From Natranaerofaba carboxydovora (GTDB taxonomy: Bacteria > Bacillota > Natranaerobiia > Natranaerobiales > Natranaerofabaceae): a stretch of DNA of 64,000 nucleotides. The position numbers were made by a program, and so were the translations under genes. The stretch lies in NCBI RefSeq assembly GCF_022539405.1, contig NZ_CP054394.1, forward strand, positions 312,501-376,500, in the 5' to 3' direction. Below the pieces are notes generated by a model, which was given only the letters and a program-made list of their open reading frames with translations, ran no database searches and was not told the origin of the DNA. Shown in pieces: positions 60,279 to 64,000 of this stretch. The stretch's first letter is position 1. Each line of letters begins with the position of its first letter.

Positions 60279-60352
60279 TTATATAATAAAGATAACATAA
60301 AGTCAAGTAAAAAAAAGTTTATAGAAAAGTTTAAAGAATTTCATAGAAATAA

Positions 60353-60380
60353 AAAAATAGAGCATTGAGTAGCTCTATTT
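60353..60380 (-). terminator. Terminator of the cysteine synthase gene
   Basis: Read leftward, AATAGAGC and GCTCTATT form an 8-bp stem with an 8-nt loop, followed by TTTTTATTT, directly after the stop codon. Confidence 0.85.
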
Positions 60381-61286
60381 TTAAGGAGCGCAATCTGCGC
60401 ATATTGAGCGAAACAGCGTAGTACTTAGATAGCGATCTCCTCTGTCTGGAAGAATAGTGACAATGGTCCCATCATTCATCTTATCAGCCAACTTTAGAGC
60501 ACCAGCAACAGCTGCTCCACTAGACATCCCTGCAAAGATTCCTTCTTTTACTGCTAGAAGTCTGGCAGTTTCATAGGCTTCTTCATCTATTACGGTTATT
60601 TTTTCATCATGGACATCAGGATGATAAACTTTTGGGACTATAGCTTCTTGCATATTTTTTAATCCTTGAATGGAGTGACCTTTAATAGGTTCTACTCCAG
60701 CTATTTTGATACTTGGATTTTTTTCTTTTAGAAATTTGCCCGTACCCATTAATGTCCCTGTTGTTCCCATGCCAGCTACAAAAGCATCAATTTCGCCACC
60801 AGTTTCTTCAAATATTTCAGGTCCAGTGGTTTCATAATGAGCTAGAGTATTATTTTCATTGCCAAACTGATCAGGCATGAAGTACTTATCAGGATCATCT
60901 TTTATTATTTCATAAGCTTTTCTAATGGCGCCATCTGTGCTCTCTTTAGCAGGGGAAAGAATTACTTCTGCTCCATAGGCTTCTAGAATTCGGCTTCTTT
61001 CCTCACTAACACACCCCGGCATAACTAACTTTACTGTGTATCCTTTGGCAGCTCCAATCATAGCAAGGGCTATTCCTGTATTGCCTGAAGTGGGTTCCAA
61101 AATCATCCTGCCTTTTTTAAGTTCACCTGATTCTTCAGCTTTTTTTATCATATAATAAGCTGGACGGTCTTTTACTGAGCCTCCAGGGTTATTCCCTTCT
61201 AACTTACAGAATATCCGTACTTTGGAATCGTTTAGATTAACTAATTCAATCAGTGGTGTGTTTCCAATGGTTGATAAAACTCCCAT
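60381..61286 (-). CDS. Cysteine synthase (O-acetylserine sulfhydrylase)
   Basis: 301 aa, PLP fold type II. The PLP lysine lies in NPGGSVKDRPA, the phosphate loop in GMGTTGTLMGTGKFL, and the substrate loop in TSGNTGIALA; FAGMSSGAAVAGAL and ILPDRGDRYLSTTLF complete the CysK/CysM pattern. It makes cysteine from O-acetylserine and sulfide. ATG 61286 follows GGGGGG. It ends in CADCAP, an unusual Cys-rich tail. CysK and CysM types cannot be separated safely by eye. It is transcribed alone. Confidence 0.93.
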   Translation of the reverse strand: MGVLSTIGNTPLIELVNLNDSKVRIFCKLEGNNPGGSVKDRPAYYMIKKAEESGELKKGRMILEPTSGNTGIALAMIGAAKGYTVKLVMPGCVSEERSRILEAYGAEVILSPAKESTDGAIRKAYEIIKDDPDKYFMPDQFGNENNTLAHYETTGPEIFEETGGEIDAFVAGMGTTGTLMGTGKFLKEKNPSIKIAGVEPIKGHSIQGLKNMQEAIVPKVYHPDVHDEKITVIDEEAYETARLLAVKEGIFAGMSSGAAVAGALKLADKMNDGTIVTILPDRGDRYLSTTLFRSICADCAP

Positions 61287-61517
61287 ATATAATCCCCCCA
61301 ATGAGTTCTTTATTTAAAGTTACTATGCTATTATGTGCGATAATTTTTTATTCGCTGCACTATATGTTTTTTCCTGCAAAGATAATTGTTTTAATAATAC
61401 GAGAGACTTACTTGGACAATTTATTCCATAGTACCATAAAAATTTAGGTTCTATTTAGGAATATTCTGGTATAATAGAACTAGCTGAGCTTTTATACCTT
61501 TATAAGAGGTGGAGAAA

Positions 61518-62165
61518 ATGAGGATAATTATAGTCGATGATCACCCCCTGTATTTAGAAGCATTAGAACATCTACTCCAAAACGATTTTGAAATAGTTAG
61601 CAAGGTAAATGATGGGCTAAAGGCTGTTGTGGCTGCACGCGAAAAAGCCCCAGATATTATATTGATGGATATTAATATTCCTGGATTAGATGGTATTGAG
61701 GCAACAAAAAAGATTAAGGCAGAAATGCCTGAGATAAAAATAGTAATACTGACAAGCTTCAAAGAAAAGGAAATGCTATTTCGATCTATTAAGGCCGGGG
61801 CGGCAGGTTACTTATTAAAAAATTTAGACGGCAAAGAAATAATTTCAAACCTTAAAACATTAAGTAAAGGGATAAATCCTTTTTCCCCGGGCATGGTAGA
61901 GTTTATATTGCAGGAATTTCAAGAGAATTATGATGAAGGCACTAATGTTATTAATAAGGAGTTGTTGAGCAAACTGAACGATAAACAGATAAAAGTAATT
62001 GAACATTTAGCACGGGGTCTTAATTATCGTGAGATTGGAGAAAACCTTTATATTAGTGAAAGAACAGTTAAGTATCACATGGAAAATATAAAAAATAGGC
62101 TAAACCTAAAAACTCAGGAACAGGTGATTGCTTGGGCCTGGGAACAGGGTATTTCTAAAGTTTAA
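61518..62165 (+). CDS. NarL/LuxR-family response regulator
   Basis: 215 aa: a receiver domain (IIIVDDHPLYLEAL, IILMDINIPGLDG with the phospho-acceptor Asp, ILTSFKE, and the conserved Lys in YLLKNLDGKE) and a C-terminal LuxR HTH (LNYREIGENLYISERTVKYHMENIKNRLN). ATG 61518 follows AGAGGTGG. No histidine kinase is adjacent in view; it may be beyond the right edge with the binding-protein gene. It converges on the lipoprotein gene at 62180. Confidence 0.92.
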   Translation: MRIIIVDDHPLYLEALEHLLQNDFEIVSKVNDGLKAVVAAREKAPDIILMDINIPGLDGIEATKKIKAEMPEIKIVILTSFKEKEMLFRSIKAGAAGYLLKNLDGKEIISNLKTLSKGINPFSPGMVEFILQEFQENYDEGTNVINKELLSKLNDKQIKVIEHLARGLNYREIGENLYISERTVKYHMENIKNRLNLKTQEQVIAWAWEQGISKV

Positions 62166-62179
62166 GAGCTAGCAACAGC

Positions 62180-63274
62180 TTACTCAAAATATACTTCATC
62201 AGCAATCAACATCATCTCAAAAGGAATTTGGTATCCTATTTCATCTGCTGTTTTCATATTTATAGCAATTCTAATTTCTGAAGGAGTTCTTACTGGAATG
62301 TCAGCTATGTTAGCACCTTTAAGTACTTCGATAGCCATGTCACCTGACTGTAAACCTAGGAGATAGTAATCATAGCCAGTGGCATACATAGCTCCGCCCC
62401 TGGCAAATTCGGTAGAAGCTCCTATTACAGGTATATTATATTTATTCATAGTGTTAATTAAAGGTTTGATAGCGGCCAAAACAGTATTATCTGTGGGAAC
62501 CCAAACTATATCAACTTTATTTGCAAGTGTTTCTGCCATCGACTCCACTTCACTTGGACCTGTTACTTGTTTTTCTATAATATTTATCCCTAATTCTTTA
62601 GAGATTTCATAGGAAAGTTCTATCTGAACTACAGAGTTTATCTCAGCATCATTATAAATCACCCCAATATTTTCTGCATTTGGCATTGCAGCTATGGCCA
62701 TGTCTAATAGAGCTTCAACAGGGGTTAAGTCACTAACGCCTGTAACATTAGTATTTGGTTTTTCCCAGCTTTCTACCAATCCAGCTGTTTGAGGTTCAGT
62801 GACTGCCGCAAAAACTACCGGAACTTCTTTTTGTTTTGAAGCAGCTTCAGCAGCTGGGGTAGCAATAGCTACAATCAAATCAACACCATCTTTAACAAAC
62901 TGATCTACAATTAACTGACATTTTTGTTGTTCCCCGTGAGCGTTTTGATAATCAATTCTAATATTATAGTTATCTTTTAAATCTGCTTTTTTAATCGCAT
63001 CAATAATGCCTGACTTTACAGAATCAAGTGCTTGGTGTTCAATGTATTGAAGCAATCCAATATTAATATTTTTATCTGGCAGTACTTTTCCTTCCTTGTT
63101 TGCCAAATTTGTTTCCCGTTTATTTTTGATGGTGACTTTTTCTACTTTATCATCGCTCTTGCCGTTATTTTTAGATATAGAATCATCGCTATAACTGCAG
63201 CTATTAATTATTAAAATTATTGCAAAGCAAACAGATATTAAAATATATAACTTTTGTCTATAAAGCTTTGGCAA
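62180..63274 (-). CDS. ABC-type substrate-binding lipoprotein (TrpX/YtxR-like)
   Basis: 364 aa with a lipoprotein signal (IILIINSCSYS, lipobox Cys near residue 26), then a Ser/Lys-rich linker and a two-lobed periplasmic-binding domain of the ABC_sub_bind family (NINIGLLQYIEHQALDSVKS, DLIVAIATPAAEAA, VPVVFAAVTEPQTAGLV, DIVWVPTDNTVLAAI). Such proteins bind amino acids or aromatic ligands. No permease or ATPase gene is adjacent. TTG 63274 is seven bases after AGGAGGA. Confidence 0.87.
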   Translation of the reverse strand: MPKLYRQKLYILISVCFAIILIINSCSYSDDSISKNNGKSDDKVEKVTIKNKRETNLANKEGKVLPDKNINIGLLQYIEHQALDSVKSGIIDAIKKADLKDNYNIRIDYQNAHGEQQKCQLIVDQFVKDGVDLIVAIATPAAEAASKQKEVPVVFAAVTEPQTAGLVESWEKPNTNVTGVSDLTPVEALLDMAIAAMPNAENIGVIYNDAEINSVVQIELSYEISKELGINIIEKQVTGPSEVESMAETLANKVDIVWVPTDNTVLAAIKPLINTMNKYNIPVIGASTEFARGGAMYATGYDYYLLGLQSGDMAIEVLKGANIADIPVRTPSEIRIAINMKTADEIGYQIPFEMMLIADEVYFE

Positions 63275-63404
63275 TGTAATTTCCTCCTACAAAATACCTT
63301 ACTATGTAAAATGATTTAATAGTTTCTATATTGAGCATTTAACTTCCTTTAATTATTGTTAACATTTTTTGAAAACTAGCACAATTGTACTTTTTTGCAA
63401 AAAT

Positions 63405-63422
63405 ACTGTACTAAAGTACAGT
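63405..63422. promoter_or_regulatory. Candidate operator between divergent binding-protein genes
   Basis: ACTGTACT-AA-AGTACAGT is an 8-bp perfect dyad in the 219-bp divergent intergenic region. GTACTTTTTTGCAAAAATAC just before it adds a second looser dyad. The NarL-type regulator at 61518 is a possible reader. Confidence 0.5.
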
Positions 63423-63493
63423 GTAAAAGTTACAGTTATAACGTTAAAATCAAAATATAGTTGAAAAATTTTAAAAAGGAAAAAGGTGAGATT

Positions 63494-64000
63494 ATGGAAG
63501 AAAAGCTTGCAAAAAAACTAGCTATTTTTCTTGTGTTTTTGTTGCTTTTGTTTACTAATTCGTTTTTATTTGCTGATAATTCTTATCCTAATAATGACGG
63601 CGAAAAATGGCGAATAGGTTATGCTGAAGGAGAACCATTTGTGAATTTTGCTGGGACTTTTCATGGATTAGTTCAAGGGTTTGAAGAACATGGTTATATT
63701 AATGGTGTTGAACAAATGCCATATTCATCTGGTCAAGAAGATAGTAAGGTGATGTGGGAATGGTTGGTTTCCCATAATACCGGAAATCTTGAATTTGTAG
63801 AAGATGCTTATTATTCTTTTGGTGTGGAATCGGGCTCAGAAGAAGAGCTGTTAAATCGTCTAGAAAGCGAAGGCGATCTAGATCTTGTGATTACTATGGG
63901 AACTTATGCTGGACAAATTTTAGCAACTGATACTCATAGTGTACCTGTTATGGTATTTTCTACAACGAATGCAGTTGAAGCTAATATTATTGATTCTGCT
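63494..64000 (+). CDS. Periplasmic-binding-like protein, N-terminal part (runs off the window)
   Basis: The first 169 codons are present. A signal peptide (residues 1 to about 28, ending SFLFADN) is followed by a binding-protein-like domain: RIGYAEGEPFVNFAGTFHGL, GFEEHGYING, and DLVITMGTYAGQILATD with VPVMVFSTTNAVEA, which resembles the ABC_sub_bind fold of the neighbouring lipoprotein. It may be a free binding protein or the sensor part of a histidine kinase; the C terminus is needed. AAAAGGTGAG precedes the ATG. Confidence 0.75.
   Translation, partial: MEEKLAKKLAIFLVFLLLLFTNSFLFADNSYPNNDGEKWRIGYAEGEPFVNFAGTFHGLVQGFEEHGYINGVEQMPYSSGQEDSKVMWEWLVSHNTGNLEFVEDAYYSFGVESGSEEELLNRLESEGDLDLVITMGTYAGQILATDTHSVPVMVFSTTNAVEANIIDSA

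Overview
The window looks like chromosome of a low-GC, anaerobic, endospore-forming Firmicute of the Clostridia type. Evidence for this is the Re-citrate-synthase-type oxidative TCA branch, many ferredoxins, a four-subunit [FeFe] hydrogenase, spore-associated YheC/YheD ATP-grasp proteins, a Spo0E-like peptide, a UGA-decoded selenoprotein, frequent TTG/GTG starts behind strong GGAGG sites, and TTGACA-17-TATAAT promoters. I cannot name the species from sequence alone.

Layout. 1-7.2 kb: tail of an acyl-CoA synthetase; a leftward operon citrate synthase (probably Re-type) > aconitase B > isocitrate dehydrogenase; a ferredoxin; a 3' remnant of lysine 2,3-aminomutase. 7.2-12.2 kb: a probable spore-surface island with three YheC/YheD-like ATP-grasp proteins, a SET-domain methyltransferase and a beta-rich coat-like protein. 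12.2-18.1 kb: ArsR > TrxB, an amidohydrolase, a selenocysteine glutaredoxin-like protein missed by normal gene calling, a subtilase and a MetE/UroD-like protein. 18.1-21.2 kb: a decaying region with a CRP-like protein lacking its HTH, an internally deleted sulfite-reductase-like gene, a truncated NapH-like gene, an IS200/IS605 element (intact TnpB, broken TnpA) and a truncated carboxymuconolactone-decarboxylase-like gene. 21.2-25.1 kb: a TetR-controlled split permease, a cupin, a ferredoxin, a methyltransferase and another TetR. 25.2-27.2 kb: an HD-GYP remnant and two PAS-GGDEF paralogues.

27.2-35.1 kb is the hydrogenase locus. A sigma-54 activator carries an [FeFe]-hydrogenase-like H-domain as its probable sensor and faces an hndABCD-like operon with a well-matched -24/-12 promoter; an ECF-S-like membrane protein follows the activator and seems to start at AUU. 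35-49.5 kb: FapA-like polymer protein, PssA, a thioesterase, a Spo0E-like peptide, a second split permease, CheC and YjfB-like motility proteins, a UroD-like protein, a sodium:solute symporter with a 34-aa upstream partner, a nitrilase-family hydrolase with a GlnK/GlnL-like two-component pair, and a YczE-like membrane protein. 49.5-53.3 kb: two secreted proteins with copper-amine-oxidase-N-like domains around ssrA (tmRNA) and smpB.

53.3-58.2 kb: a TetR regulon with matching operators in front of the regulator and in front of an MFS pump, with a rifampin-phosphotransferase-like protein between, so a likely drug-resistance cassette. 58.2-64 kb: TetR plus CrtI-like oxidoreductase, cysteine synthase, a NarL-type response regulator and two divergent periplasmic-binding proteins, the second running off the end.

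A palindromic repeat family (a MITE of about 225 bp with TTGANT-NN-GGTGCAAAAAGTC ends) runs through the window: two full copies (one inside the hydrogenase operon) and five partial copies, all between genes.
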